A stretch of 64,000 bases of DNA from Amycolatopsis sp. (GTDB lineage: Bacteria; Actinomycetota; Actinomycetes; Mycobacteriales; Pseudonocardiaceae), in NCBI RefSeq assembly GCF_025464955.1, contig NZ_JAODNM010000092.1, positions 62,001 through 126,000 on the forward strand. The letters run 5' to 3'. This document shows, one piece after another, positions 9,317 through 18,241 of this stretch. The notes below the pieces were generated by a model. That model was not told the origin of the DNA and did not search any database. It saw only the letters and a program-made list of their open reading frames with translations. Position 1 is the stretch's first letter. Each line of letters begins with the position of its first letter. Made by a program: the position numbers and the translations under genes.

Positions 9317-10183
9317 GTGAAGCGTCAACCGTTACGTCTCGCGATCATGGAGGCGACCAGGATCCTGGAGCATGCCGGGGTGGCGTCTCCGCGGTTCGAC
9401 GCCGAAGTGATCGCCGCGCATGTCCTGGGGGTGGAACGCGGCCGGCTGCCGATGGTCCCCCTGGTCGATCCGCCGGTCGTCGAGGCGATCGGGCAGCTCG
9501 TGACGCAGCGTGCGAAGCGGGTCCCGCTGCAGTACCTGACCGGGTGGGCCGCCCTCGGGCACATCACCGTCGACGTCGGCGCCGGCGTGTTCGTGCCGCG
9601 GCCGGAGACCGAGCTGCTGCTCGAATGGGGTGTGAAGCTCCTCCGCGGTCGGGAGTACCCGGTCGTCGTCGACCTGTGCACCGGCTCGGGAGCGCTGGCG
9701 CTGGCCATCGCGCACGACTTGCCCAACGCCGTTGTGTACGCCGTCGACATCGACCCGCAAGCGCTTGCGTGGGCGCGGCACAACGCCGACCTGCGCGTCG
9801 CCGAGGGGGACACCCCGATCCGGCTCTACTCCGGCGACATCGCCGACAGCACGATGTTCGCCGAGCTCGACGGCCTGGTCGACCTCGTCCTGTGCAACCC
9901 GCCGTACGTCCCCGAAGGCACCTGGGTGCCGCCCGAGGTCTCCGACCACGACCCGCCGCAGGCGGTGTTCGCGGCCGAAAGCGGGCTCGCGGTGATCCGG
10001 CACGCACTGTCCGTCGCCGCGCGCCTGTTGCGCCCCGGCGGCGGCCTCGCGATCGAGCACGACGACACGCACGGCACCGCCGTCCCGGCCATCGTCCGCG
10101 CGCGCCGCGTGCTCACCGAGGTCGAGGACCACCTCGACCTCGCCGGCAGGCCCCGCTTCGTCACCGCCCGCCGGGTGGAGTGA
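9317..10183 (+). CDS. prmC: Release factor glutamine methyltransferase
   Basis: 288 aa, GTG start with GAGGAAG upstream. SAM-dependent enzyme that methylates the GGQ glutamine of RF1 and RF2. The SAM-binding motif VVDLCTGSGALALAIA and the catalytic NPPY (residues 194-197) are intact, and the N-terminal helical substrate domain is present (LEHAGVASPRFDAEVIAAHV). It follows its substrate gene prfA. Confidence 0.95.
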   Translation: MKRQPLRLAIMEATRILEHAGVASPRFDAEVIAAHVLGVERGRLPMVPLVDPPVVEAIGQLVTQRAKRVPLQYLTGWAALGHITVDVGAGVFVPRPETELLLEWGVKLLRGREYPVVVDLCTGSGALALAIAHDLPNAVVYAVDIDPQALAWARHNADLRVAEGDTPIRLYSGDIADSTMFAELDGLVDLVLCNPPYVPEGTWVPPEVSDHDPPQAVFAAESGLAVIRHALSVAARLLRPGGGLAIEHDDTHGTAVPAIVRARRVLTEVEDHLDLAGRPRFVTARRVE

Positions 10184-10192
10184 GGCCGCGAC

Positions 10193-10198
10193 TACGCT
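10193..10198 (+). promoter_or_regulatory. -10 element of leaderless tsaC promoter
   Basis: TACGCT ends 7 nt before the tsaC ATG, so transcription would begin at or next to the start codon. No clear -35 box. Confidence 0.45.
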
Positions 10199-10205
10199 TT
10201 CCGCC

Positions 10206-10856
10206 ATGAGTGCCGTTTACGACTGCAGCAGGCGGGAATCCAGGGCCGACGGCTTGCTGGCCGCGGCGGGCGCGGTGCGTTCCAGCCGCCTCGTCGTGAT
10301 GCCGACAGACACCGTGTACGGGATCGGGGCCGACGCGTTCGACGCCGGCGCCGTCCAGTCGTTGCTTCGGGCCAAGAACCGCGGTCCCGACATGCCGGTC
10401 GGGGTGCTCGTCGGCTCCTGGTCCACTGTGGACGGTCTGGTGCTGAGCGTGCCGCCGAAGGCCCGCGCGCTGATCGAGGCGTTCTGGCCGGGCGACCTGT
10501 CGATCGTGCTGCCGCACGCGCCGAGCCTGCAGTGGGACCTCGGCCAGTCCAAGGGCACGGTCATGCTCCGGATGCCGCTGCACCCCGTCGCCCTCGAGCT
10601 GCTTCGCGACGTCGGGCCGATGGCCGTGTCCAGCGCGAACGTGTCCGGCCGGGCGCCCGCTACCACCGCCGAAGAGGCCAAGGAGCAGCTCGGCGAGTCC
10701 GTCTCGGTGTACCTCGACGGTGGGTCCAGCGGTGAGCCGGTGCCCTCGACGATGGTGGACCTCACCGGCGCCGAGCCGGTCGTCCTCCGCGAAGGCGCCG
10801 TGAGCCGTGAAGCCATCGCCGAGGTCCTCGGCATCGCAGCCGAGTCCCTCGCGTAG
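10206..10856 (+). CDS. tsaC: L-threonylcarbamoyladenylate synthase (Sua5/YrdC/TsaC family)
   Basis: 216 aa. Makes threonylcarbamoyl-AMP from Thr, bicarbonate and ATP for the t6A37 modification of ANN-decoding tRNAs. The YrdC fold is recognisable from VMPTDTVYGIGADAF, the KNRGPDMPV segment and AVSSANVSGRAPATT. It is the short form without a separate Sua5 C-terminal domain. It sits between prmC and wecA as in mycobacteria and contains one TCCACTGTGGA palindrome (10422-10432). Confidence 0.93.
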   Translation: MSAVYDCSRRESRADGLLAAAGAVRSSRLVVMPTDTVYGIGADAFDAGAVQSLLRAKNRGPDMPVGVLVGSWSTVDGLVLSVPPKARALIEAFWPGDLSIVLPHAPSLQWDLGQSKGTVMLRMPLHPVALELLRDVGPMAVSSANVSGRAPATTAEEAKEQLGESVSVYLDGGSSGEPVPSTMVDLTGAEPVVLREGAVSREAIAEVLGIAAESLA

Positions 10857-11210
10857 CGCTGGTACCAACGACCCCTCGGGGTGTCGGTGGTTGGTCGGTT
10901 GAGGTGGCGGGTTCGGTTTTACTGCAGCAAGGACCGGGGCGAGTTGGTGTGGCTGGTGTGGGGTTGTGATGTGTCGTGAAGGCCACCTTCATGGCGTAAG
11001 GCGTACTCAGCTAGGCCTTGACGACCTCTCTGCTCTGCCGGGAGTGCCTTCGGGAGTCCCAGCAGTCACATCGCCATCACCAGCACCACCTGGACGACGT
11101 GACTGGCCTTCAGCTCCGCTACCAGCACCCTGCCCAACGCCGGATCCGGGCTTCACAGGCAGCGCGGTAGCGTTGCGCAGTGACCACGATCCCGGAGGCG
11201 TAACGAGCCC
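10857..11210. other. Intergenic region between tsaC and wecA
   Basis: 354 bp without a supportable gene. It holds a weak CGACCCC/GGGGTGTCG hairpin near 10868-10886 just after tsaC and a copy of the dispersed GTCGTGAAGGCC hairpin repeat (10973-11025). The last 180 bp show no feature I can name; a GGAGG stands 13 nt before the wecA GTG. Confidence 0.5.
10973..11025. repeat. Dispersed GTCGTGAAGGCC hairpin repeat, copy 1
   Basis: Left arm GTCGTGAAGGCC and right arm GGCCTTGACGAC (one mismatch) around about 29 nt. Nearly identical to 63601-63652, including the inner GGCGTAAGGCGTACTCA. Both copies lie in gene-end to gene-start gaps. Confidence 0.8.
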
Positions 11211-12365
11211 GTGCCTTCCCTCGATAACGAAGGTCTCCCCATCAGGGAGTACATACTCGTCGCGCTCACCGCGGCGGCGGTGACGTTCCTCCTGACCGGG
11301 ATTGTCCGGCGCTTCGCGATCAAGGTCGGCGCCATCGCGAACCCCCGTGCCCGCGACGTCCACGTGACGCCGATCCCGCGCATGGGCGGGATCGCGATCT
11401 ACCTCGGCCTGGTCGCGGCCATCGGCCTCGCCCACCAGCTGCCGGTGCTGCGCAGCGGCTTCCTCTCGCTCGATTCGCTCGGCGTGCTCGTCGCGGCCGG
11501 CCTGATCGTGCTGATCGGCGCGATCGACGACCGGTTCGAGCTCGACGCCATCACCAAGCTCTGCGGCCAGATCATGTGCGCGGGCATCCTGGTGCTCTTC
11601 GGCGTCCAGTGGGTCGAGTTCTGGGTGCCGTGGGGCGGAGGCGGCGGCTCGCTGGGCTCGGTGGTGGTGCTCGACAAGAACCAGGGCGCGGCGCTGACGG
11701 TCATCCTGGTGGTCGTCATGGTCAACGCGATGAACTTCGTCGACGGCCTGGACGGGCTCGCCGGCGGTCTCGGCTTCATCGCCGCGACCGCGACCTGCGC
11801 GTTCTCGCTCGGCCTGCTCAACAGCGCGGGCGGCGACGTCGGCGTGTACCCGCCGGCCCTGATCGCCGCGGCTCTGGCCGGGGGCTGTCTGGGCTTCCTG
11901 CCGTACAACTTCCAACCCGCGAAGATCTTCATGGGCGACTCCGGGTCGATGATGATCGGCCTGGTCCTCGCCGCGGCCAGCACGTCGGCGTCCGGCAAGA
12001 TCAGCTACACCCGCTTCGGCGGCTCCGACGCCCTCGCGCTGCTCTCACCGCTGCTGGTCGTGGCCGCGGTGCTGTTCGTCCCGCTGCTCGACCTCCTGCT
12101 GGCCGTCGTACGCCGTACGCGCCGCGGCGAGAGCCCGTTCGCGGCCGACAAGATGCACCTGCACCACCGGCTCCTCGAGATCGGCCACTCCCAGCGCCGG
12201 GCCGTCCTGCTCATCTACTTGTGGGCCGGGCTGCTGGCCTTCGGGGCCGTGTCGGTGACCCTGTTCGACAGCGCCGCGGTGTTCTGGGTGGTCGGTCTCG
12301 GCCTCCTCTTCGCGATCGGCGTTTCGGTCATCCCCAGACTGAGGTCACGCAATCAGGCCAGGTGA
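11211..12365 (+). CDS. wecA: Polyprenyl-phosphate GlcNAc-1-phosphate transferase (WecA/Rfe family)
   Basis: 384 aa, GTG start. Integral membrane enzyme that moves GlcNAc-1-phosphate from UDP-GlcNAc to a polyprenyl phosphate, the first step of arabinogalactan-linker or related wall glycan synthesis. About ten hydrophobic segments. Family motifs: IGAIDDRFEL, NAMNFVDGLDGLAGG, FMGDSGSMMIG and DKMHLHHRLLEIGHS. Its last 72 bp are duplicated at 13075-13146, and the present C-terminus (RSRNQAR) differs from the one encoded after the downstream copy (RNQGVSR), so the 3' end appears to have been replaced by an insertion. Confidence 0.93.
   Translation: MPSLDNEGLPIREYILVALTAAAVTFLLTGIVRRFAIKVGAIANPRARDVHVTPIPRMGGIAIYLGLVAAIGLAHQLPVLRSGFLSLDSLGVLVAAGLIVLIGAIDDRFELDAITKLCGQIMCAGILVLFGVQWVEFWVPWGGGGGSLGSVVVLDKNQGAALTVILVVVMVNAMNFVDGLDGLAGGLGFIAATATCAFSLGLLNSAGGDVGVYPPALIAAALAGGCLGFLPYNFQPAKIFMGDSGSMMIGLVLAAASTSASGKISYTRFGGSDALALLSPLLVVAAVLFVPLLDLLLAVVRRTRRGESPFAADKMHLHHRLLEIGHSQRRAVLLIYLWAGLLAFGAVSVTLFDSAAVFWVVGLGLLFAIGVSVIPRLRSRNQAR
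12286..12357 (+). repeat. 72-bp direct repeat, left copy (inside wecA 3' end)
   Basis: Matches 13075-13146 at 70 of 72 positions by eye. Both differences (CTC/CTG and CCC/CCT) are synonymous in the wecA frame. It resembles an attachment-site duplication at a gene 3' end. Confidence 0.85.
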
Positions 12366-13074
12366 CACTGCTGGGGTTCGCAGGAACATCCTGACCCAAT
12401 TGGCTCATTGACTTGTTGGAAACTTGCCACCGAAGATCAACTTGAGAGGTGGGCGACTGGGGAGTCACATTATTTTGATGCTGTTTTCCAGTAGGTTTTC
12501 TCATCTTCCGGTTTTTCGTTTCGAATTATCGGGAGGTTAATTCATGAATTCTCGAAAGATTGCAACTGCGGCTGCTGGATTAGCGCTTGCTGGGGCCTTG
12601 AGCCTGGTATTTCCGGGCACAGGCTCCGCTGAGTCGATGAGCGGCGGGACCGTGGCCGCGCCGGCTATGGGTCGGGTGAACTTCGTTCCTTCTGGCGGTG
12701 TCGCCTGCGGTGCCAGTGTTTCTGGCTGGGCGAGCTACTACCACCACTGTACGGCCGACGGGCAGTCCGTCGAGGTGCTCGCTCGGTTTGTCCTTGTTGG
12801 CAATACTATCGCGTGCGTCGGTCCTGATCAGGCAGTCAAGGTCAGTGTTGCCGTAATCTATTCTATGGATTGGAATGGCCGGACTTGCAATACGCCTGGG
12901 ACTACGTACCCCGCGTGAGTCGATTGTGAAATAGATTCTGTGGGCAATGAAGAGGTCCTGAGGGTGCGGCGCTGGGCGTACCAGTGGTCGAACTCACCGA
13001 AGCATCCCGGTGATGTAAGGGTCGGGGGCGGATCCTTCGACGGCGGGCCTCGATGTGGTTGCCTGCCACTGTCC
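12358..13074. mobile_element. Small foreign insert between wecA and atpI
   Basis: About 0.72 kb bounded by the 72-bp repeats. It is more A+T-rich than its surroundings, especially 12460-12560, and carries one gene (12544-12918). It splits the wecA-atpI junction. No integrase, transposase or terminal inverted repeat is visible, so it cannot move on its own; the mechanism is unknown. Confidence 0.6.
12544..12918 (+). CDS. Small secreted protein with four cysteines
   Basis: 124 aa, ATG with GGGAGG 8 nt upstream. A Sec signal peptide covers about residues 1-29 (NSRKIATAAAGLALAGALSL, cleavage near GSAES). The mature part of about 95 residues has four Cys (VACGAS, HHCTA, IACVG, RTCNT), enough for two disulfides. 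The pattern faintly recalls small secreted actinobacterial proteins of the DUF6355 type, but I cannot confirm that. Codon use is richer in A/T third positions than the neighbours (GCT, GGT, TCT), consistent with acquisition. Function unknown. Confidence 0.75.
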   Translation: MNSRKIATAAAGLALAGALSLVFPGTGSAESMSGGTVAAPAMGRVNFVPSGGVACGASVSGWASYYHHCTADGQSVEVLARFVLVGNTIACVGPDQAVKVSVAVIYSMDWNGRTCNTPGTTYPA

Positions 13075-13146
13075 GGGTGGTCGGTCTCGGCCTCCTGTTC
13101 GCGATCGGCGTTTCGGTCATCCCTAGACTGAGGTCACGCAATCAGG
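13075..13146 (+). repeat. 72-bp direct repeat, right copy (before atpI)
   Basis: Second copy of the wecA 3' end. Read in the wecA frame it continues as RNQGVSR and stops at a TGA that overlaps the atpI ATG (ATGA), which looks like the ancestral wecA end coupled to atpI. Confidence 0.85.
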
Positions 13147-13156
13147 GAGTTTCCAG

Positions 13157-13645
13157 ATGAGTGACACCGAGGCAGGCCCGGTCGACGAGACCGCCAGCCA
13201 GGCGACCGACCAGGTAGAGCCCGAAAACCCGCACGCGCAGTCCGTACTGAAGCTCGCCTCCGCGATGCTGCGGATGACGCTGATCTTCGGCACCGGCACT
13301 ACCGTGATCGCGATGATCGTGTTCACGATCATGTACGGCATGCACGGGCTGCTCAGCGCGCTCATCGGCGGGGCCATCGCCATGGCGTCTTCGCTCGCGA
13401 CGATCGGGGTCATGCGGTTCTGTGCCGCGATGGACCCGATGATGGTGATGGCGATCGTGCTCGGGAGCTACGTCTTCAAGGTGCTCGTGCTGCTCGGTCT
13501 GATGACGCTGGCGAAGCACGTCGGCTTCATCGAGCGGTACGCGTTCGCGCTCACCATGCTCGCGGCGTTCATCATCTCCGCGGTCGGCGAGATGCGCGCC
13601 TTCCAGAAGACCAAGATCCCGACCATCATCCCGGCGACGAAGTAG
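13157..13645 (+). CDS. atpI: ATP synthase I-like membrane protein
   Basis: 162 aa with a hydrophilic N-terminus of about 35 residues and four predicted membrane helices (LIFGTGTTVIAMIVFTIMY, ALIGGAIAMASSLATIGV, MVMAIVLGSYVFKVLVLLGL, FALTMLAAFIISAVG). AtpI proteins precede the ATP synthase operon and are thought to help assemble the c-ring or carry Mg2+. The ATG overlaps the TGA that ends the duplicated wecA tail. 342 bp separate it from atpB. Confidence 0.85.
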   Translation: MSDTEAGPVDETASQATDQVEPENPHAQSVLKLASAMLRMTLIFGTGTTVIAMIVFTIMYGMHGLLSALIGGAIAMASSLATIGVMRFCAAMDPMMVMAIVLGSYVFKVLVLLGLMTLAKHVGFIERYAFALTMLAAFIISAVGEMRAFQKTKIPTIIPATK

Positions 13646-13987
13646 CTGGTCGCTGGGCCATTCGGCGGCTTAGGAGTACGCCTGTACGGCGTGCGCCTCC
13701 GTGCTGGTATCGTCCGCAGTGTGGGAGGCGACCTCGGTCGGGCTCCCCGATGGCGAACCCGAAAAGCAACGTGGCGACCGTGTAGTTCCGCCGTGTCTCC
13801 GCTTCGTCGGTACCACCATCCGGGAGCGTCGAGCAGGTCCCCAAGCGTGTGCGGAACGTGAGCACGTGTTCATCACTCCGTGGGAGCCGCCTCCGACTGC
13901 CCGGCAGGCGTCGGGTACGTTAAGTCCAGATCGTGACGATTCCCCCGGCGGAGTGAACGCCGGCCGGGAGAACCGGAAGGAGCCCAC
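13646..13987. other. Intergenic region between atpI and atpB
   Basis: 342 bp with no convincing gene. A short hairpin (TACGCC/GGCGTG, about 13676-13692) follows atpI. Possible -10 hexamers are TATCGT (13708-13713) and TACGTT (13916-13921), neither with a good -35. The end holds AAGGAG, the ribosome-binding site of atpB. The main ATP synthase promoter may lie here, but I cannot fix it. Confidence 0.4.
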
Positions 13988-14782
13988 TTGAGGGCGCTGG
14001 TACTAGCAGACGACAGCACGTTCGTTCCGCCGAACGCAGGGGACTTCAACCTCCCGCCCCTGTTCGGTTCGGGCGACTGGGCTTTTACGAAGCCCATCCT
14101 GCTCGTCTTGCTGTCAGTGGTCATCGTCGCCGCGTACTTCTTGCTGTCCTCTCGCAAGCTTGCGCTGGTGCCAGGTAAGAACCAATTCGTCGCTGAGTCG
14201 ATCTACGACTTCAGCCGCAACAACATCGCCCGGGAACAGATCGGCTCGAAGGACTTCAAGCCGTTCATCCCACTAATTCTTGCGTTGTTCACCTTCGTAC
14301 TGGTGAACAACATCTTCGGGGTCATACCCATCATCCAGTTCCCGACGCTGTCGCACTTCGGGTTCCCGGTGGCGCTCGCGGTGCTGGTCGTCTACCCGGT
14401 TTATCACTATGTCGGGTTCAAGCGGCACGGCTTCCGTGGTTATCTGAAGAACCAGCTGGCTCCGGCCGGTGTCCCCGGGTTCATCCTGCCGCTGTTCAGC
14501 AGCATCGAATTCGTCCAGAAGTTCTTCATGGCACCGCTCACGCTGGCGATCCGGGTGTTCGCCGCGATGTTCGCCGGACACCTCATCCTGCTGGTGTTCA
14601 CCGCCGGTGGCGAGTTCCTCCTGCTGCACGCACCGGGTGCCCTTAAGCCGACCTCGGTCGTCGCGTTCGCCTTCTCGCTCGCGATGTCCTTGCTCGAAGC
14701 TTTCATCCAAGTTCTGCAGGCCTATATCTTCGCGATCCTGTCGGCCAGCTACATCGGCGCCGCGCTGGCGTCCGAGCACTGA
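13988..14782 (+). CDS. atpB: ATP synthase Fo subunit a
   Basis: 264 aa. TTG start at 13988, chosen because AAGGAG ends 5 nt upstream and no closer ATG or GTG fits the N-terminus. Membrane subunit that forms the proton half-channels against the c-ring. The essential arginine lies in the helix MAPLTLAIRVFAAMFAGH, and the last helix is EAFIQVLQAYIFAILSASYI. First gene of the atpBEFHAGDC order. Confidence 0.95.
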   Translation: MRALVLADDSTFVPPNAGDFNLPPLFGSGDWAFTKPILLVLLSVVIVAAYFLLSSRKLALVPGKNQFVAESIYDFSRNNIAREQIGSKDFKPFIPLILALFTFVLVNNIFGVIPIIQFPTLSHFGFPVALAVLVVYPVYHYVGFKRHGFRGYLKNQLAPAGVPGFILPLFSSIEFVQKFFMAPLTLAIRVFAAMFAGHLILLVFTAGGEFLLLHAPGALKPTSVVAFAFSLAMSLLEAFIQVLQAYIFAILSASYIGAALASEH

Positions 14783-14850
14783 GCCTGTCCGAGTAACACA
14801 CAGAAGCCCCGATCCGCAGCATTGCGGACCGAGTCGAAAGGTAAGAGCAA

Positions 14851-15108
14851 GTGAGCAATCTTCTTCTTGCACAGCAGGCGGCAACGACCGTGGTCAACCT
14901 GAACAAGGGCCTGGCCGCGATCGGGTACGGCCTCGGCGCGATCGGCCCCGGTATCGGTGTCGGTCTGATCTTCGCCGCCGTCATCAACGGCACCGCGCGT
15001 CAGCCGGAGGCACAGGGCAAGCTGATGAACATCGGCTTCACCACCTTCGTGCTCACCGAGGTGCTCGCCCTGATCGGTATCGTCATCTACTTCATCGCCT
15101 CCTCCTGA
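14851..15108 (+). CDS. atpE: ATP synthase Fo subunit c
   Basis: 85 aa, GTG start with AAAGG upstream. Two-helix hairpin that forms the rotor ring. The first helix has the glycine-packing pattern GYGLGAIGPGIGVGL, the polar loop is RQPE (residues 50-53), and the proton-carrying carboxylate is Glu70 in FVLTEVLALIG. This is the subunit targeted by bedaquiline in mycobacteria; sensitivity here is not judged. Confidence 0.97.
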   Translation: MSNLLLAQQAATTVVNLNKGLAAIGYGLGAIGPGIGVGLIFAAVINGTARQPEAQGKLMNIGFTTFVLTEVLALIGIVIYFIASS

Positions 15109-15137
15109 GTTTTCGACTCATCAGTTAAGGAGACGTC

Positions 15138-15689
15138 GTGCTGAAGACCGATATCTTGCTCGCCGCCGCGGAGGCGGTGCCGCCGAACCCGATCATTCCG
15201 AACATCGCGGAAATCATCATCGGCTTCATTGCCTTCCTGATCCTGTTCTTCCTGCTCAAGAAGTTCGCGGTCCCGCGTTTCGAGGCCATGTACTCCGAGC
15301 GGGTCGAGAAGATCGAGGGTGGCATCGAGCGGGCTGAGAAGGCCCAGGCCGAGGCCGAAGAAGACCGCGAGAAGTACCGGGCACAGCTTGCCGAGGCGCG
15401 GTCCGAGGCGGCGAAGATCCGTGATGACGCCCGGCTCGAAGCCGAGCAGATCAAGGCGGAGCTGCGGGCCGAGGCCCAGGCGGAGGCCCAGCGCATCACC
15501 GCGCAGGCCCAGGCCGCGCTGCAGGCGCAGCGGGCGCAGATCGTCACCGAACTGCGTGCCGAGCTGGGTCGCAACGCCGTCGAGTTGGCCAGCCGGATCG
15601 TCGGCGAGTCGCTCGAGGACGAGGCTCGCCGTCGCGGGACCGTGGACCGGTTCCTGGCCGAGCTCGAGACCACCGGAGCGGGGAAGTAG
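15138..15689 (+). CDS. atpF: ATP synthase Fo subunit b
   Basis: 183 aa, GTG start with AAGGAG upstream. One N-terminal membrane helix (IIIGFIAFLILFFLLKKF) is followed by a long charged coiled coil rich in Ala and Glu, the peripheral stalk that joins Fo to F1. Unlike mycobacteria, b and delta are separate genes here. It ends 6 bp before atpH. Confidence 0.95.
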   Translation: MLKTDILLAAAEAVPPNPIIPNIAEIIIGFIAFLILFFLLKKFAVPRFEAMYSERVEKIEGGIERAEKAQAEAEEDREKYRAQLAEARSEAAKIRDDARLEAEQIKAELRAEAQAEAQRITAQAQAALQAQRAQIVTELRAELGRNAVELASRIVGESLEDEARRRGTVDRFLAELETTGAGK

Positions 15690-15695
15690 ACCGAA

Positions 15696-16514
15696 ATGAC
15701 GCTGCATGCCGCGAGCCGTGAGTCGCTCGCCCTCGCCGAGGAAACCCTCGGCGAGGTTCTCGGCGACCCGGGCACCGACCCGGCCACCGTCGGAGACGAA
15801 CTGCTCTCCGTCGTCAGCCTGCTGGGCCGGGAGATCGGCCTGCGCCGGGCCGTCAGTGACGCTTCTTCGGAGCCGGACGCCCGCAAGGCGCTGTTCCGTT
15901 CGCTGCTGGGGGGCAAGGTCTCCGAGCAGACGCTGCTGGTGCTCGACGCCGTCGCGTCGAACCGCTGGTCCAGCCCGCGAGAGCTGGTCGACGGGATCGA
16001 GTCGCTCGGTCGTTCGGCGCTGCTGAGCAGTGCCGAGAAAGCCGGCGAACTGGACACCGTCGAGGACCAGTTGTTCCAGGTTGCCCGTATCGTGGCCGCT
16101 GAACCGGAGTTCGAGCGGGCGCTGTCCGACCAGGCGGCACCGGTCGATGCCAAGCGGAAGCTGATTCGCGGCCTGTTTGCCGATAAGCTGAACCTGGTCA
16201 CCGAGTCCTTGGTCGAGCAGGTCGTCACGCGACACCGCGGGCACGGGGTCGGTGCCGGTCTCGAGGAGCTCGTCGAGCTGACGGCGCAGCGCCGTGGCCG
16301 CTCGGTCGCCCAGGTGACCAGCGCCAGTGAGCTTTCCGCGGAGCAGCAGGCCCAGCTGGCCGAGCAGCTCAAGCGGATCTACGGGCGCGAGCTCGCGGTG
16401 CACGTCGAGATCGACGCGAACCTCGGCGGCGGTCTCGTCGTCCGGGTCGGCGACGAGGTCATCGACGGCAGCACCGCCGGCCGCATCGACGCGCTGCGCA
16501 GGCAGTTCACGTGA
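15696..16514 (+). CDS. atpH: ATP synthase F1 subunit delta
   Basis: 272 aa, longer than the roughly 180 residues of most bacteria but normal for actinobacteria. It caps the alpha3beta3 head and binds subunit b. The N-terminal part is helical, and the C-terminal family signature runs through GGGLVVRVGDEVIDGS. A 72-bp gap leads to atpA. Confidence 0.94.
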   Translation: MTLHAASRESLALAEETLGEVLGDPGTDPATVGDELLSVVSLLGREIGLRRAVSDASSEPDARKALFRSLLGGKVSEQTLLVLDAVASNRWSSPRELVDGIESLGRSALLSSAEKAGELDTVEDQLFQVARIVAAEPEFERALSDQAAPVDAKRKLIRGLFADKLNLVTESLVEQVVTRHRGHGVGAGLEELVELTAQRRGRSVAQVTSASELSAEQQAQLAEQLKRIYGRELAVHVEIDANLGGGLVVRVGDEVIDGSTAGRIDALRRQFT

Positions 16515-16586
16515 GGGCCGCGGCATGAGTCGACGGTCACTACAGACTTTGCACACTGACAAGAACGAAGCGAGAGCGGGAACGAC

Positions 16587-18230
16587 ATGGCGGAGCTGAC
16601 GATCTCCTCGGATGAGATCGCCCACGCGATCGAGAACTACGTCTCGAGTTACGCCCCGGAGGTCAACCGGGAAGAGATCGGCCTCGTCATCGACGCGGGT
16701 GACGGCATCGCCCACGTCGAGGGCCTGCCCTCGGCGATGGCGAACGAGCTGCTCGAGTTCCCCGGCGGGGTGCTCGGCGTCGCGCTGAACCTCGAAGCGC
16801 GCTCGATCGGTGTCGCGATTCTCGGTGACTCGGAGACGGTTGTAGAAGGCCAGCAGGTCAAGCGGACCGGACAGGTCCTCTCGGTGCCGGTCGGCGAGGG
16901 CTACCTCGGCCGCGTCGTAGACCCGCTGGGCAAGCCGCTCGACGGCCTCGGCGACATCGAGACCTCCGAGCGTCGCCCGCTGGAGGTCAAGGCAGCTTCG
17001 GTGGTCGAGCGCCAGCCGGTGAAGGAGCCGCTGCAGACCGGGATCACCGCGATCGACGCGATGACCCCGATCGGCCGCGGCCAGCGCCAGCTGATCATCG
17101 GCGACCGCAAGACCGGTAAGACCACGGTCTGCGTCGACACGATCATCAACCAGAAGTCCAACTGGGAGTCCGGCGACGAGAAGAAGCAGGTTCGCTGCAT
17201 CTACGTCGCGGTCGGCCAGAAGGGCTCCACGATCGCCGCGGTCAAGAAGTCCCTCGAGGACGCCGGCGCGATGGAGTACACCACGATCGTCGCGGCCCCC
17301 GCGTCGGACTCGGCCGGCTTCAAGTGGATCGCGCCGTACACCGGCTCGGCCATCGGCCAGCACTGGATGTACCAGGGTAAGCACGTCCTCATCGTGTTCG
17401 ACGACCTCACCAAGCAGGCGGACGCGTACCGCGCCCTGTCGCTGCTGCTGCGTCGCCCGCCGGGCCGTGAAGCCTTCCCCGGCGACGTCTTCTACTTGCA
17501 CTCCCGCCTCCTCGAGAGGTGTGCCAAGCTCTCCGACGAGCTGGGCGCGGGCTCGCTGACCGGGCTGCCGATCATCGAGACCAAGGCCAACGACGTGTCG
17601 GCGTACATCCCGACCAACGTCATCTCGATCACCGACGGTCAGTGCTTCTTCCAGTCGGACCTGTTCAACTCCGGTCAGCGCCCCGCGGTCGACGTGACGA
17701 TCTCGGTCTCGCGAGTCGGTGGTTCCGCGCAGATCCGGGCGATGCGCCAGGTCTCCGGTTCGCTGCGAATCGACCTCTCGCAGTACGAGGAGCTGAAGTC
17801 CTTCGCGGCCTTCGCCTCGGACCTCGACGAGGCGTCGAAGGCGCAGCTCGACCGCGGTGGCCGCCTGTACGAGCTGCTCAAGCAGCCGCAGTACTCGCCG
17901 GTCCCGGTCGAGGAGCAGGTCGCGATCGTGTTCCTGGGCACCAAGGGCTACTACGACTCGGTCCCGATCGAGGACGTGAAGCGCTTCAACGCCGAGTTCC
18001 TCGATCACGCCCGCCGTGCGCACGGTGAGCTCTTCAAGGACATCCGCGAATCCGGCAAGTTCTCCGACGAGACGTCCGCGTCGCTCGTGGAGGCCGTCGA
18101 GGACTTCAAGAAGGGCTTCACTGCCACCGACGGCAGCAGTGTCGTCACCGGCGCGGACGCCGAAGCCATGGACGCCGACAAGGTCGGGCAGGAGACCGTC
18201 AAGGTCAACAAGCCCGCGCCGAAGAAGTGA
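16587..18230 (+). CDS. atpA: ATP synthase F1 subunit alpha
   Basis: 547 aa, ATG start. Non-catalytic nucleotide-binding subunit. The beta-barrel N-terminus is followed by the P-loop GDRKTGKT (Lys178), the PGREAFPGDVFYLHSRLLER segment and the arginine finger region SVSRVGGSAQ. Normal length. Only 11 bp precede atpG. Confidence 0.98.
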   Translation: MAELTISSDEIAHAIENYVSSYAPEVNREEIGLVIDAGDGIAHVEGLPSAMANELLEFPGGVLGVALNLEARSIGVAILGDSETVVEGQQVKRTGQVLSVPVGEGYLGRVVDPLGKPLDGLGDIETSERRPLEVKAASVVERQPVKEPLQTGITAIDAMTPIGRGQRQLIIGDRKTGKTTVCVDTIINQKSNWESGDEKKQVRCIYVAVGQKGSTIAAVKKSLEDAGAMEYTTIVAAPASDSAGFKWIAPYTGSAIGQHWMYQGKHVLIVFDDLTKQADAYRALSLLLRRPPGREAFPGDVFYLHSRLLERCAKLSDELGAGSLTGLPIIETKANDVSAYIPTNVISITDGQCFFQSDLFNSGQRPAVDVTISVSRVGGSAQIRAMRQVSGSLRIDLSQYEELKSFAAFASDLDEASKAQLDRGGRLYELLKQPQYSPVPVEEQVAIVFLGTKGYYDSVPIEDVKRFNAEFLDHARRAHGELFKDIRESGKFSDETSASLVEAVEDFKKGFTATDGSSVVTGADAEAMDADKVGQETVKVNKPAPKK

Positions 18231-18241
18231 CCGGGTAACCC

